Of a DNA stretch of 64,000 nt, positions 47,408 to 64,000 are shown piece by piece; position 1 is the stretch's first letter; each line of letters starts with the position of its first letter. The position numbers were made by a program, and so were the translations under genes. The DNA comes from Kofleriaceae bacterium (GTDB taxonomy: Bacteria > Myxococcota_A > Polyangia > Haliangiales > Haliangiaceae). The notes below the pieces were generated by a model. That model did not search any database, had not been told where the DNA came from, and saw nothing but the letters and a program-made list of their open reading frames with translations. The stretch is from NCBI GenBank assembly GCA_020633495.1, contig JACKDR010000026.1, forward strand, positions 1 through 64,000. Direction: 5' to 3'.

Positions 47408-48925
47408 CTAGTAGGTCCGGTCGCCGTCGGTGACCCAGTACCCGGTGGTCATGCCGGGCGGGTGCAGCGGGTTCAGCGTGCAGCCCGTGGTGTCGACGAA
47501 GCCGTCGCCGTCACCATCGGTGGTCGCGACCTGCGGGGTGACGTCGACGACGCGCCACATGTCGCCGCCGCCCCAGCCGCCCGAGTGGTCGAACGTGGTC
47601 ACGACGTCGGGCGCCGCGCCGTACGAGCCGACCAGGTGGCCGCCGCAGTAGACGTTGACCATCGGGTGGGCGACCAGCGTGCCGGCGGTCGAGCTGCCGC
47701 TGTAGTACGCGGCCATGACCCGGTAGGTGCCGTTGTTGGCCGGGACGTCGATGTTGACGTTCTCGGGCACGCCGCTGTCGTAGATCGAGTCGATGTCGAG
47801 GCGCGGGTTGCGGCAGTAGCCGAGGGTGGTCCAGCCGGTGCCGTCGGGGCCGTTCTGGCACTCCGGCAGCGGGCTGTTGGCGTAGCCCCAGTTGGCCAGC
47901 GCGGTGGTCGAGCTGGCCTTGCAGTTGCGGTAGTAGCAGTCGTCGGGGTTGACCGAGCTGCTGGTCGTGGTCGTCGAGAACCACGGCGTCGTCGTGCCCG
48001 GCCGGTGGACGTGCAGATCGATGTCGGTGTCGGCCGTCTTGTCCGAGCACATCTCGATGCGCAGGCCCGGGCCCTTGATGTGGACGATGAACGTGCACTC
48101 GTAGACCGTGCCGTCGGCGGCGGTGATGACGACGTGGACGGTGTAGTCGCCCGACAGCGTCGGCCGGAACGTCAGCGTCGAGGTGGTCTGGCCGCTGAGC
48201 GTGTAGGTCACGCTGCCGACCGACGACTGCAGCAGCTGATCGCACGGGCCGCCGGTGACGTCCCACGCCCACGAGGTGACGGCGCCGCCGAAGAACATCG
48301 TGCCGTCGATGACGTAGTTGTCGAACGGCGCGCCGTCGGGCATGTCGCCCGGGCCGGGGCACGCCAGCTCGACCACGCAGCACGCCGGGTTGTCGTCGGC
48401 GCAGCCGTTGCAGTCGTTGTCCTGGCTGTCGCAGGCGTCGGCGCTCGGCGTGATGCCGCCGGTGCACGGCCCCCAGTAGGTGAACTCGCCGGAGCCGACG
48501 CAGGTCTGCATGCCGTCGACGCACGAGCCGACGCCGCGGCGGCCGGGCGGGCCGCGGAAGCACGACTGCACCGCGCCGGCCTGGCACGCGCAGCCCTCGT
48601 CGACCTCGCCGTCGCAGTCCTCGTCGGTGCCGTTGCCGCAGACGTCGGCGGTGCCGGGCATGCAGCCGTCGACCACCGGGTTCTCGCACATCCACGTCGT
48701 GCACGAGCCGCCGTCGTCGTAGGGCATCGCGTCCGGGTACGCGATCGAGCCGTCGATCGAGCTGGCGTCGATCACGCGGGGCGCGTCGGGCGCGGTGGGA
48801 TCGGCGTCGACGGTCTGGCCGCCGTCGCCGCCGCCGGTGTCGTCACCGTTGCCGGAGGAGGACGGACCGCAGGCCGCGGCGAGCAAGAGAAATCCATAGG
48901 CGAGCAAGGCGACGGGACGGCGCAT
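47408..48925 (-). CDS. Lipoprotein with Cys-Asp metal-binding motifs and PKD-like domain
   Basis: This 505-aa predicted lipoprotein has signal PVALLAYGFLLLAAAC (lipobox Cys about residue 19). The next part has Cys-rich metal-binding motifs (VCGNGTDEDCDGEVDEGCAC, DACDSQDNDCNGCADDNPAC) typical of myxobacterial surface proteins. A PKD-like beta domain (SAVGSVTYTLSGQTTSTLTF-type strands) and a C-terminal beta domain with an Asp-rich DGDGDGFVD segment follow. Function is unknown. The ATG at 48925 is chosen; the frame extends 5' but that part lacks a signal. Confidence 0.75.
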   Translation of the reverse strand: MRRPVALLAYGFLLLAAACGPSSSGNGDDTGGGDGGQTVDADPTAPDAPRVIDASSIDGSIAYPDAMPYDDGGSCTTWMCENPVVDGCMPGTADVCGNGTDEDCDGEVDEGCACQAGAVQSCFRGPPGRRGVGSCVDGMQTCVGSGEFTYWGPCTGGITPSADACDSQDNDCNGCADDNPACCVVELACPGPGDMPDGAPFDNYVIDGTMFFGGAVTSWAWDVTGGPCDQLLQSSVGSVTYTLSGQTTSTLTFRPTLSGDYTVHVVITAADGTVYECTFIVHIKGPGLRIEMCSDKTADTDIDLHVHRPGTTTPWFSTTTTSSSVNPDDCYYRNCKASSTTALANWGYANSPLPECQNGPDGTGWTTLGYCRNPRLDIDSIYDSGVPENVNIDVPANNGTYRVMAAYYSGSSTAGTLVAHPMVNVYCGGHLVGSYGAAPDVVTTFDHSGGWGGGDMWRVVDVTPQVATTDGDGDGFVDTTGCTLNPLHPPGMTTGYWVTDGDRTY

Positions 48926-49058
48926 GCCGGCCACTCTATCGCAGCGCCGTGACCGATTTCGCCACCGAAACGGCACCACGTGGCGCCGCGCGGGCTGTGC
49001 GGCCGTGTGCGCGCCCGGGCCCGGCCTTGGCGCCCGGGTCGCCGGTTCGTGCGGCAGC

Positions 49059-51874
<2,816 letters not shown>

Positions 51875-51875
<1 letters not shown>

Positions 51876-54034
51876 CAGACGGTCACTCGCCGGTGATAGG
51901 TGATCCACTCGACCGACAGCAAGGCGAGCAGGCCGAGCAGCAGGTAGATCCAGAACCGGCGCTGGATCGACTTGGTGAACGTCTGGGGCGCGGCGAGCGT
52001 GCGGCCGGTGGGGCCGCCGAGGGTCAGCGTCGAGGCCGGCGCGATGTTCGACTCCTCGGGGCTGGCCAGGTTGGCGGCGATCTCGCGGCTGGCGATGGGC
52101 TCGGCCTGGTCGGCGTCGGCGTCGGCCGTGGCGCCGGCCGCCGCGGCGTCGTCGCGCCGGCCCAGCGGCCCCTCGCCGGGGGCGTAGGCGCGGATGTCGT
52201 GGAAGCCGATCTCGGCGCCGTAGAAGGTCGCGACGCCGTCGACCACCGGGGCCCGGGTCAGCCGGCCGTCGGGGCCCTCGACCACGGCCTCGGCGACGCC
52301 GGTGACGCCGTCGAGCGGGACCCGCAGGCGCGCGCCGGTGACGTAGGTCGTGACCAGGTCGGCGTCGTCGCCGGCGAACCAGTCGAGGACGTTGACCAGC
52401 ATCAGCGGGAACGCGACGCGCATGGTCAGGTCGGTGCCGCCCAGCGAGAAGCCGAAGCAGACGATCTTGCGACCCTCGAGCCGCTTGGCGGCGATGACGA
52501 CGTCGCGGACCGCGGTGGCCAGGCGGCTCTCGCCGAGCTCGGGGCGCAGCTTGAAGGCCTGGGCGTCGGCGAAGTTGACGTCGGCCAGCGACACCCAGCG
52601 CATGACCGGGTGGTCCTCGGCGACCTCGGTGATGTGGGGGCGGGCGACGGTGCGGACCACCGGGATCGGGCTGCCGTCACCCTCGGGCCGGAAGTACATC
52701 GCGTTGACCGGCGGCGGCGGCACCTCGGCGGGCGTGAAGTCGTCGAAGACGACCACGTTCATGCCCTCGAGCAGGGCGTCGGGGCGGGCCGTGTACTCGG
52801 CGGGCGTGACCTTGAAGACCTCGATGTTGTCGTAGACCAGCATCGCGCCCTCGAGGAACAGGTTGTCCTCGGTGACCAGCAGGACCTTCTGGCGCTTGCG
52901 CTCGGGCAAGAGCGCGAAGGCCTCGTCGTCGAGCGGGAACGGGTCCGAGCCGCCGACGCCCTCGACCGGGCGCAGCGAGGCGCGCAGGCGGTGGTCGGCG
53001 CCACCCGAGAGGTCGCGGTAGATCTGGCGGATGTGCTCGCCGGGCGCCAGCGTGATCGGCTTGACGTCGAGCGCGCTGTCGCCGCTGTACAGGGTCAGCT
53101 GGCGCTGCGCCGGCTCGGTGCCGAAGTTCTGGATCTCGATGAAGACCTCGTAGGCGGCCTTGTTGGCGACGTAGCGGCGGACGTTGAACGCGATGATGCC
53201 GACGTTGTCGCTGCGGCTGCCCACCGGGATGTAGCGGACGTCGATGCCGGAGAGGTCGACCGCGGCCAGGTTCTTGTGCTCGTAGGCCTTGCGGCGCGCC
53301 GCGACCTCGTCGTCGGCGGCGGGCGCGGGCGCGGCGGCGGGCGCGCCCTCGGCGGGCGCGGTCGGATCGACGGTCGCCGCGGCCGGGTCGAAGGTCGCGG
53401 CCTCGAGCTGCTGCTCGGTGTACGCGCCGTCGGAGATCAGCACGATCAGCGGGTTCTGGCGGTCGCGCAGGGCGTCGGCGGCGGCGCCCAGGGCGCGGTA
53501 CAGGTCGGCCGGGGTGTCGGACGCCTGGATGTGATCGATCGTCCGCCGCAGCATCGGCGCGTCGCTGTCGAAGCGCGACAGCGGCGTGGTCTGGCCGTCG
53601 ACCCGCATGATCATCGCGACGTCGGCGCCGCCCATCGAGTCGATCAGGTCGCGGGCGCGCTGCTTGGCGACCTCGATGCGGGGCACGTTGCCGCCGTCGG
53701 GGTCGCCGTCGGTGGCCTTCATCGACGCCGAGGCGTCGACCAGCACGACCACGGTGCGGGCCTCGCGCGGCCGGCCGCCCTCGGTGGGGTCGAGCGCGGC
53801 GACGAAGATCAGCGCGAACAGGAGGAACATCAGCAACAGCGACAAGAGCCGCTTGAGCTGCTTCCACAGCGCGTTGGCGTCGCGCTGCTCGAGGACGCGC
53901 TGCCACAGGGTCGAGAACGGGACCTCGAAGCGGCGGCGCCGGATCTTGAGGATGTAGGCGACGATCGTCAGCCCGGCGGCGCCGGCGGCGGCGTAGCCGA
54001 GGGTCTGCAGCGGGATGGGCGTGGGGAAGTTCAT
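51875..54034 (-). CDS. BatA-like membrane protein with a VWA domain
   Basis: This 719-aa protein starts with the BatA-type membrane and cytoplasmic segment (LQTLGYAAAGAAGLTIVAYI, RRRRFEVPFSTLWQRVL). A second membrane helix follows, then a VWA domain with MIDAS DASAS (residues 100-104) and a long beta region. Residues about 600-690 include an Ala/Asp-rich linker. A C-terminal membrane segment (IYLLLGLLALLSVEW) ends the protein. It lies 10 bp after DUF58. Bat proteins act with MoxR ATPases in envelope or stress functions; the specific role is unknown. Confidence 0.85.
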
Positions 54035-54044
54035 GGCCCGCGCG

Positions 54045-54989
<945 letters not shown>

Positions 54990-54994
54990 CGGGC

Positions 54995-56005
<1,011 letters not shown>

Positions 56006-56137
56006 CCGGGAACGGTCCTTTCGGGGCTCGTCGGGGTGCGGACGCGGGGTCGGTCGGCGTGATCGGTCGGGTCGGGTGGGGCGGGGCGGGGCGCCGCGCG
56101 TGGGCGACGCCCGCGCCGCGCCGCGCCGGGGCGCGGC

Positions 56138-58444
56138 TCAGTCCATGGCGTGGGGCTTGATCTTCGTGAAGTACTTCTTGATGTAGTACTTGTAGCTCGA
56201 CGGCACCTTCTCGCTGCGCATGACCTCCTCGACGATCTCCTTGTAGTCGGCGTAGACCTTCTCGTAGCTCTTCGACGCGAAGCCCTTCTGGGCCGCGGAG
56301 AGGATGGTCTCGCGGCGCGACGGCCCCTTGCCGTGCACGCCCTGCAGGTCGTCGTCGTGGGTGTCGCCGCTCTTGGCGGTGGGGTCGCCCTCGAGGTTGT
56401 CGTCGTGGCCGGTGCCCCAGGTGTTGGACTCCTGCGGGTCGCCCTTGCCGTCGCCGCCGTTCTCCTGACCCTGGCCCTTGCCGTCCTTGCCGCCCTTGCC
56501 CTGGCCGGGCTTCCAGGCGCCGCGCGAGCCCTTCTGGCCGCGCGCGCGCTTGTCGAAGTCGGACTGCTTGCCGTTCTTGCCGAACGGGTTCTTGGGGCCC
56601 TTGGAGCCGCGGCGCTTGGCGCGCCGCATGGCCTCGCGCAGGTCGTCCATCTGCGAGGCCGCCTTCTTCTGGGTGGCCTGCTTGCGCTTGTCGTTGTCGA
56701 TCCGCCCCGACTCCTCGGCGGCCTTCTTCATCTTCTCCGAGGCCTGGCGGTCGTTCTCCTGCTGCTCGTCCTTGTCGCCGCTCTTCTTCTGCAGGTCCTT
56801 GGCGGCGTCGTCCATGTCCTTGTGGAGGCGCTTGAGGGCGCGGCGCTGCTCGGACTGCTCCTTCTGCTCCTTGTCCTTCTTGAGCTGGTCGAGCTCGCGC
56901 TTCTTCTTCTCGAGGCGGCGCTCCATGTCCTGCTTCTTCTGCGGATCCTGCTCCTGCTCCTTGTCCTTCTCCAGCTTGCGCAGCTCGCGCTCGGCCTTGT
57001 CGATCTTGTCCTGCTGCTGCTGGTCGCGCTGCTGCTGCTTCTTGTCGAACTCCTTGGCGGCCTTCTCGAGCGCCTTGGCCAGCTCCTCCTTCTGCTTCTG
57101 GTCGAGCTCGCCGTTGGCCATCTTCTCGGCGAGCTTCTCGAGCTCCTCCTTGGCCTTCTCGAGATCGCCCTGCTGCAGCGCCTTGCCCAGCTCCTTGGTC
57201 TGCTGGTTCTTCTCGAGCTCCTTGCCGGTGTCGGAGATGTCCTTGTCGACCTCCTTCTGATCCGGCTCGGCGTTCTTCATCAGCTCGTCCTCGGCCTTCT
57301 TCATCTCCTCGAGGAGCTGCTCCTTGGTCAGCTCGCCGTTCTCGGCCATCTCGAGCAGCTTCTCGATCTTGGCGGCGTAGTCGTCGAGCTCCTTGACGTT
57401 GTCGCGCTTGGCGATCGCGCGGAGCTCCTCGATGAGGTCCTTGGTGTAGGACAGGTCGTCGGGATCCCAGCCGATGGCCTCGGGGTTGTTCTTCTTCTCC
57501 TGGACCGGGTCGATGACCTCGAACGGGACGGTGCCGACGCGGCGGCCGCGGTCGTAGACGGTCAGCGTGGCCTCGCCGAACGGCGCGTCCTCGGGGATGA
57601 CGATCTCGATGCCGCCGCCGGTCCACACCTCGACGGCGGTGTCGAGGCGGACCGGGACGTCGATGGGCGCGGCGAGCATGGTCGGGGCGGCGGCGGCGGT
57701 GAGGCCGCCGTCGAGGACGACGCGCTGGCCGGCGTGGCTGCAGGTCGAGGTCGCGGCGGTGGTGGGGCCGCACAGCCACTGGCCCTTGATGACGACGTGG
57801 GCGCCGCGCGGCGCGCGGTGCGGGTCGGCGACGTCGACGCGGGCGTCGCGAGTCGGCAGGCCGAGGCCGGCGGCGGCGAGGGCGAGGCCGACGAAGACCG
57901 CCGCGACCCGGGCGTCGCGGGGCTCGGTCCACGGCACGGCGCGGCGGACGTCGGCGCGGGGCGCGGCCCGGACGGCGTCGCGGATCGCGGCGCGCATCAG
58001 GGCGCGGGTCTCCTCGTGGGACAGCTGGGCGTCGGTGGCGTCGGCGGCGTCGGCGGACGCGGGGGCGTCGGCGGACGCCGGGGCGGCGGCGGGCAGGGCG
58101 CCGCCGGTGCGCAGCGACCGCTCGAACGCGACCGCGGTGGACAGGCGGTCGGACAGGTTCGACGCTTCGTCGATGCGGCGGGCGACGTCCTCGTCGTCGA
58201 GCCGGCGGGTCGCGGCGATGACGCCGCCGGCGATCACCAGGCCGAGGCAGCCGAACAGCAGCGCCACGCCCGTGCCGGGTGGGATGGTGTAGGTGCGGAC
58301 CGCGAACACCGTGGCGAGCGCGGCGGCGGACGCCAGCACCAGCGCGGTGGTCGCGCCCTCGAGGGCGGCCTGGACCCGGACGCGGCGGCGGGCACGGGCG
58401 ACCAGGGCGCGGATGCTGGAAATGTCGGGAGTTGCGCTGCCCAT
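56138..58444 (-). CDS. Large coiled-coil membrane protein of the Bat-like operon
   Basis: This 768-aa protein has two N-terminal membrane segments (ALEGATTALVLASAAALATV, about 25-45; VALLFGCLGLVIAGGVI, about 58-75). A periplasmic-like beta part with Cys follows, then a very long charged coiled coil rich in Lys, Glu and Gln (about 330-560). A Gly/Lys/Asp-rich linker and the C-terminal SYEKVYADYKEIVEEVMRSE end it. It resembles DUF4175-like membrane proteins found with MoxR operons. It is the first gene of the operon on the - strand. The opposite strand is open because of the Lys/Glu codon bias; that is not a gene. Confidence 0.75.
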   Translation of the reverse strand: MGSATPDISSIRALVARARRRVRVQAALEGATTALVLASAAALATVFAVRTYTIPPGTGVALLFGCLGLVIAGGVIAATRRLDDEDVARRIDEASNLSDRLSTAVAFERSLRTGGALPAAAPASADAPASADAADATDAQLSHEETRALMRAAIRDAVRAAPRADVRRAVPWTEPRDARVAAVFVGLALAAAGLGLPTRDARVDVADPHRAPRGAHVVIKGQWLCGPTTAATSTCSHAGQRVVLDGGLTAAAAPTMLAAPIDVPVRLDTAVEVWTGGGIEIVIPEDAPFGEATLTVYDRGRRVGTVPFEVIDPVQEKKNNPEAIGWDPDDLSYTKDLIEELRAIAKRDNVKELDDYAAKIEKLLEMAENGELTKEQLLEEMKKAEDELMKNAEPDQKEVDKDISDTGKELEKNQQTKELGKALQQGDLEKAKEELEKLAEKMANGELDQKQKEELAKALEKAAKEFDKKQQQRDQQQQDKIDKAERELRKLEKDKEQEQDPQKKQDMERRLEKKKRELDQLKKDKEQKEQSEQRRALKRLHKDMDDAAKDLQKKSGDKDEQQENDRQASEKMKKAAEESGRIDNDKRKQATQKKAASQMDDLREAMRRAKRRGSKGPKNPFGKNGKQSDFDKRARGQKGSRGAWKPGQGKGGKDGKGQGQENGGDGKGDPQESNTWGTGHDDNLEGDPTAKSGDTHDDDLQGVHGKGPSRRETILSAAQKGFASKSYEKVYADYKEIVEEVMRSEKVPSSYKYYIKKYFTKIKPHAMD

Positions 58445-59062
58445 GGGTTCCTACCTGTGAGAGACGACGCCCCCGGCGAGGGTCAGCATCGGAACGCCGC
58501 CTCCGTCGGTGCCCGGCCGCATGCAGAAGGTAACGCCGAGCATAGCATTTCCATTCGACGCGCCAGGTTGCGCCCGGATCTCGCAAGCTGACATCGCGCG
58601 ATCGATCACAGGCCTTGGACACCTCCCCGTGCCCTCCGTTGCCCCCGATTGCCCGGATGGCCCGGATCCGACCGCGGCCGGCTCGCCTCGCCCCTCGTCC
58701 GGGTGTCACCCACCCGTACGGCGCGTCCGGATACCGGCCACCCGGCGGCCCCCGGTCCGGGTGTCACCCACCCGTCCGGAGCGTCCGGATCTCGGCCACC
58801 GGCGGCCCCCGGTCCGGGTGTCACCCACCCGTCCGGAGCGTCCGGATCTCGGCCACCGGCGGGCCCCGATCCGGGTGACACCCACCCGTCCGGCGCGTCC
58901 GGATCTCGGCCACCGGCGGGCCCCGATCCGGGTGTCACCCGATCCGGGTGTCACCCGATCCGGGTGTCACCCACCCGTCCGGCGCGTCCGGATCTCGGCC
59001 ACCGGCGGCCCCGATCCGGAGCGTCCGGATCTCGGTCGCCCGGGCGTCGTCGCGCGCCGCGC
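58445..59062. other. 618-bp intergenic region upstream of the Bat-like operon
   Basis: The region holds a GC-rich tandem repeat array (58698-59040, see repeat) and a unique 250-bp leader before the coiled-coil gene. On the - strand a weak TATGCT (58544-58539) could be a -10 box, but no matching -35 is seen. Reading frames in the array are open on both strands only because the unit is 57 bp. No gene is supported. Confidence 0.6.
58698..59040 (+). repeat. 57-bp tandem repeats with a conserved 11-bp palindrome
   Basis: Copies start at 58698, 58756, 58813, 58870, 58927, 58943 and 58959. The spacing is 57-58 bp between the first copies and 16 bp between the last three. Each contains GGGTGNCACCC (N is T in six copies and A in the fourth), followed in the long copies by CACCCGTCCGG and CGTCCGGATCTCGGCCACCG. 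The array sits upstream of the Bat-like operon. Conserved palindromes suggest a binding site, but simple expansion is possible. It lacks spacers, so it is not a CRISPR. Confidence 0.85.
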
Positions 59063-61444
<2,382 letters not shown>

Positions 61445-61539
61445 CGGCCGGTCACCGTAGTGCAGGCGCGGCGGCCGGTAAAGGGCCCCGAGGGCGGAGC
61501 GTGACGCGGGCCCGGGCGCGCTGCTAGTGTCGCCGTTCG

Positions 61540-62715
61540 ATGTCGCGCCATCCCCGTCTGTCGGCCGCCGCGGAGGCGTTGCCGGCGTCCCTGTTCGCCC
61601 GCCTGTACGAGCGCCTCGCCCGCTTCCAGGGCGACGTCATCCCGCTGCAGATCGGCGACACGTACCTGCCACCGGCGGTGCGGCTGCCCGATCTCGACCT
61701 CGGGATCGACCGCGAGCTGTACCCGTACGCGCCGCCGCAGGGCTGGGCGCCGCTGGTCGACCGGCTCGTCGACAAGGTGCGGACGCGCAACCAGATCCCG
61801 GTGACCCACGACGGCGTCCAGGTCACCTGCGGCGCGACCCACGCGCTGGCGTGCGCGGTCGGCGCGCTCCTCGATCCCGGCGAGGAGATCATCCTGCTGA
61901 CGCCGCACTGGCCGCTGATCCGCGGCATCGCGCAGAGCCGCAGCGTCGTGCCCGTCGAGGTGCCGTTCACGCTGCCGCTGCTCGGCGGCGACGACGCCGC
62001 CGAGGTCCTGCGCCACGTCATCCGGCCGCAGACCGCCGCGATCTACCTGTGCACGCCCAACAACCCCGACGGGCTGGTGCTCGACGACCACACGCTGGGC
62101 GTCATCGCCGAGGTCGCGCAGCGCCACGATCTCTGGGTGCTCGCCGACGAGGCCTACGAGGACTACGTCTACCAGGGGCAGCACCGCAGCATCGCGTCGC
62201 TGCCCGGCATGGCCGAGCGCACCGTCACCGTGTACTCGTTCTCCAAGAGCTACGCGCAGGCCGGGCTGCGGGTCGGTTACGCGGTCGGGCCGTCGCAGGC
62301 GATGGCGGCGGTGCGCAAGATGGCCAACCACAGCGTCTACAACGTGCCGCAGGCGATGCAGAAGGCGGCGCTGGGCTCGCTCGAGCGGGGCGCGCCGTTC
62401 CTCGCCGACGCGCGGGTGCGCTACCAGGCGGCGCGCGATCGCGCGCACGCGACGGTGGCGGCGCCGGCGCTGCTGCCGCAGGGCTCGACCTACCTGTTCC
62501 TCGATCTGTCGGCGTGGTGCCCGGAGCCCGACTGCGCGATGGGCGTGCTCGAGAACATCGCCGAGGCCGGCGTGCTGCTGGCGCCCGGCGCGCCGTTCGG
62601 CGAGGTCTACGGCAAGTGGGCCCGGCTATGCTTCACGGCGGTCGATCAGGCGCGGCTCGACGAGGGCATCGGGCGCATCAACCGGGTGCTCGACGGGCTG
62701 CCGAGGACCGAGTGA
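61540..62715 (+). CDS. Class I/II pyridoxal-phosphate aminotransferase
   Basis: This 391-aa enzyme belongs to the aspartate-aminotransferase fold. The PLP-binding Lys lies in SFSKSYAQAGLRVGY, with CTPNNPDGLVL and DEAYEDYVY nearby. Other motifs are GATHALACAVGALLDPGEE and LFLDLSAW. The substrate is unknown. The GTG of the next gene overlaps the TGA by 3 bases. It is divergent from the ArnT-like gene. Confidence 0.9.
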   Translation: MSRHPRLSAAAEALPASLFARLYERLARFQGDVIPLQIGDTYLPPAVRLPDLDLGIDRELYPYAPPQGWAPLVDRLVDKVRTRNQIPVTHDGVQVTCGATHALACAVGALLDPGEEIILLTPHWPLIRGIAQSRSVVPVEVPFTLPLLGGDDAAEVLRHVIRPQTAAIYLCTPNNPDGLVLDDHTLGVIAEVAQRHDLWVLADEAYEDYVYQGQHRSIASLPGMAERTVTVYSFSKSYAQAGLRVGYAVGPSQAMAAVRKMANHSVYNVPQAMQKAALGSLERGAPFLADARVRYQAARDRAHATVAAPALLPQGSTYLFLDLSAWCPEPDCAMGVLENIAEAGVLLAPGAPFGEVYGKWARLCFTAVDQARLDEGIGRINRVLDGLPRTE

Positions 62716-64000
62716 GCGGCGGCGGGGGCGGCGGCGGCGGACCCGGTCGCCTCGCCACCGACACGGCGGCGACGGCGACGGCGACGGCGGCGGGGCCGAC
62801 AGGGGCCCGCGACCGCGACGCGATCCGGGGGCGGCTGCGGCAGATCTTCGCCGACGCGATCGCGGCGGTGGATCCGGGGCGGCGACGGCGCGCGCCCTGG
62901 CGCGGCCGGAGGTGCGGGCGGCCCTGGCGGCCCGGCCGGTCGCGCTGGTCGCGGTCGGCAAGGCGGCCCGCGCCATGGCCGCCGGCGCGGTCGCGGCGCT
63001 GGGACCTCCGCCGGGTGGGGGCGTGGTCGTGGTGCCGCGCGGGCGCTGGCGGCGCTGGCGCTGCCGCACGGGCTCGATGTCGTGGAGGCGGCGCATCCGG
63101 TGCCGGACGCGACCAGCGAGCGGGCCGGTCGGGCGCTGCTGGCGTTCGCCGCCAGGGTCGCGCCCGACGGCGTCCTGCTGGCGCTGGTGTCGGGCGGCGC
63201 CTCGGCGCTGGCCGCGGTCCCGGCGACCGGGACGCTGGCCGAGAAGGCGGCGCGGCTGGCGGCGCTCGCCGCGACCGGCGTGCCCATCGCCGTGCTCAAC
63301 CGCGCGAGGATCGAGGCGTCGGCGATCAAGGGCGGGCGGCTGGCGGCGGCGTGCGCTGCGCCGGTGGTGACCGTGGTGGCCAGCGACGTCGTCGGGGACG
63401 ATCCCGCGGTGGTCGGCTCAGGGCCGACCGTCGGCGCCGCCGCGGCGGGCGCGCCGACGATGTCTGCGTGGTGGCGTCGGGCGTGGGTGCCCTGGCGCGC
63501 GGCGGCCGAGGTCGCCAGGGCGGCTGGAGGTCGCCGCGGCGGGGTGGCCTGGCGCGACTGGCGCGACGGGCGACGGTCGTCGACGCGGCCCTGGTCGGCG
63601 ACGTCGACGACGCGGCGGCGGCGGTGGCGGCGCGTTTGGCGCAGGCGCTGGACGCGGCGGGGGCCGCGGCCCAGACGCTGGTGTGGAGCGGCGAGACCAC
63701 GGTGCGGTTGCCGGCGCGGCCGGGGCGGGGCGGCCGGGCCCGGCAGCTGGCGCTGTCGGTGGCGCGGCGGCTGGCGGGGCGGAGCGGCTGGACCCTGCTG
63801 GTCGCGGGCTCCGACGGCGTCGACGGCAGCGACGACGCCGCGGGCGCGATCGTCGATGGCGCGACCTGGGCCGAGCTCGCGGTCGCCGGTGTCGACGGCG
63901 ACGCCGCGCTGGCGGCGTGCGACGCCGGGACCGCGCTGGCGGCGGTGGGCGCGGCGGTGGTCACCGGGCCGACCGGCGTCAACCACGCCGATCTGCTGGT
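62712..64000 (+). pseudogene. Glycerate 2-kinase-like gene, frame-disrupted and cut by the window end
   Basis: Pieces of a GckA/TtuD-type glycerate kinase are spread over three frames: RLRQIFADAIAAVDPG, then ALVAVGKAARAMAAGAVAAL, LVSGGASALAAVPATGTLAE, VVTVVASDVVGDDPAVVGSG, and finally VWSGETTVRLPARPGRGGRA, LLVAGSDGVDGSDDAAGAIV and GPTGVNHADLLV at the edge. The GTG at 62712 overlaps the aminotransferase stop. At least three frame changes occur, each consistent with a missing base in G/C runs. The enzyme phosphorylates glycerate. The true state of the gene is uncertain. Confidence 0.6.

Noticed and set aside
56478..57260. Ser/Phe/Cys-rich frame antisense to the coiled-coil gene
   Set aside because: It is the shadow of Lys/Glu/Gln codons on the other strand.
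58606..58938. Protein with 19-residue repeats encoded in the tandem array
   Set aside because: Frames are open on both strands only because the 57-bp unit is a multiple of three; no start site, signal or family match.
58698..59040. CRISPR array
   Set aside because: Copies are contiguous with no unique spacers, and no cas genes are near.

Overview
The window is GC-rich chromosomal DNA with a strong G/C bias at third codon positions. It probably comes from a Myxococcota-type bacterium (the former delta-proteobacteria, Haliangium/Kofleria-like). That placement is inferred from the gene families: several lipoproteins with Cys-Asp metal-binding repeats, a DUF4388-DnaJ protein with a degenerate receiver, very large multiheme cytochromes, and a MoxR/DUF58/von Willebrand factor A operon. 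No rRNA gene was seen, and there is one tRNA (Pro, CGG).

Region 1 (783-19453) is one continuous str-S10-spc-alpha translation supercluster on the + strand. It runs from a good sigma-70-type promoter before rpsL to a hairpin-plus-T-tract terminator after rplQ. It holds rpsL-rpsG-fusA-tuf, rpsJ-rplD-W-B-rpsS-rplV-rpsC-rplP-rpmC-rpsQ, rplN-X-E-rpsN-H-rplF-R-rpsE-rpmD-rplO-secY-map-rpmJ and rpsM-K-D-rpoA-rplQ. Three genes that are normally present are missing: rplC (between rpsJ and rplD), adk and infA (around map). The EF-G is divergent in domain IV.

Region 2 (19493-23985) is accessory. A lipoprotein with a duplicated domain is followed by a complete IS630-family insertion sequence, whose left end forms the lipoprotein's stop codon. 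A lower-GC FG-GAP beta-propeller lipoprotein comes next.

Region 3 (24027-27639) is an isolated export-gate cluster: fliO, fliP, fliQ and fliR, with flhB convergent. fliP and flhB are frame-disrupted, and FlhB lacks the NPTH autocleavage motif.

Region 4 (27699-37995) holds housekeeping genes (galU, priA, fmt, rsmB, a GNAT acetyltransferase, rpe) around a frame-broken pseudo-receiver/DUF4388/DnaJ-like regulator. A 67-bp tandem repeat with strong hairpins separates rpe from a convergent response regulator that carries an XRE-type DNA-binding domain. The tRNA-Pro follows.

Region 5 (40000-46352) is the most striking part. Three co-directional genes encode a membrane protein with a cyclic-nucleotide-binding-like domain, several iron-sulfur clusters and a cytochrome-b-like part; a secreted cytochrome c with about 30 heme sites in nine repeats; and an outer-membrane beta-barrel-like protein. 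Together they look like an electron conduit from the inner membrane to the outside. A 62-bp direct repeat lies at the junction of the last two genes.

Region 6 (46446-61444, - strand) holds a YwqG/DUF1963-like protein, a metal-motif lipoprotein and a five-gene Bat-like operon (coiled-coil membrane protein, MoxR ATPase, DUF58, and two von Willebrand factor A membrane proteins). The operon is preceded by a 57-bp tandem repeat array carrying a conserved 11-bp palindrome. An ArnT/PMT-like glycosyltransferase lies beyond it. The window ends with a class I/II aminotransferase and a frame-disrupted, right-truncated glycerate 2-kinase.

Several single-base frame breaks (fliP, flhB, the DUF4388 gene, the glycerate kinase) lie in extremely GC-rich stretches. 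They may be assembly indels rather than mutations.
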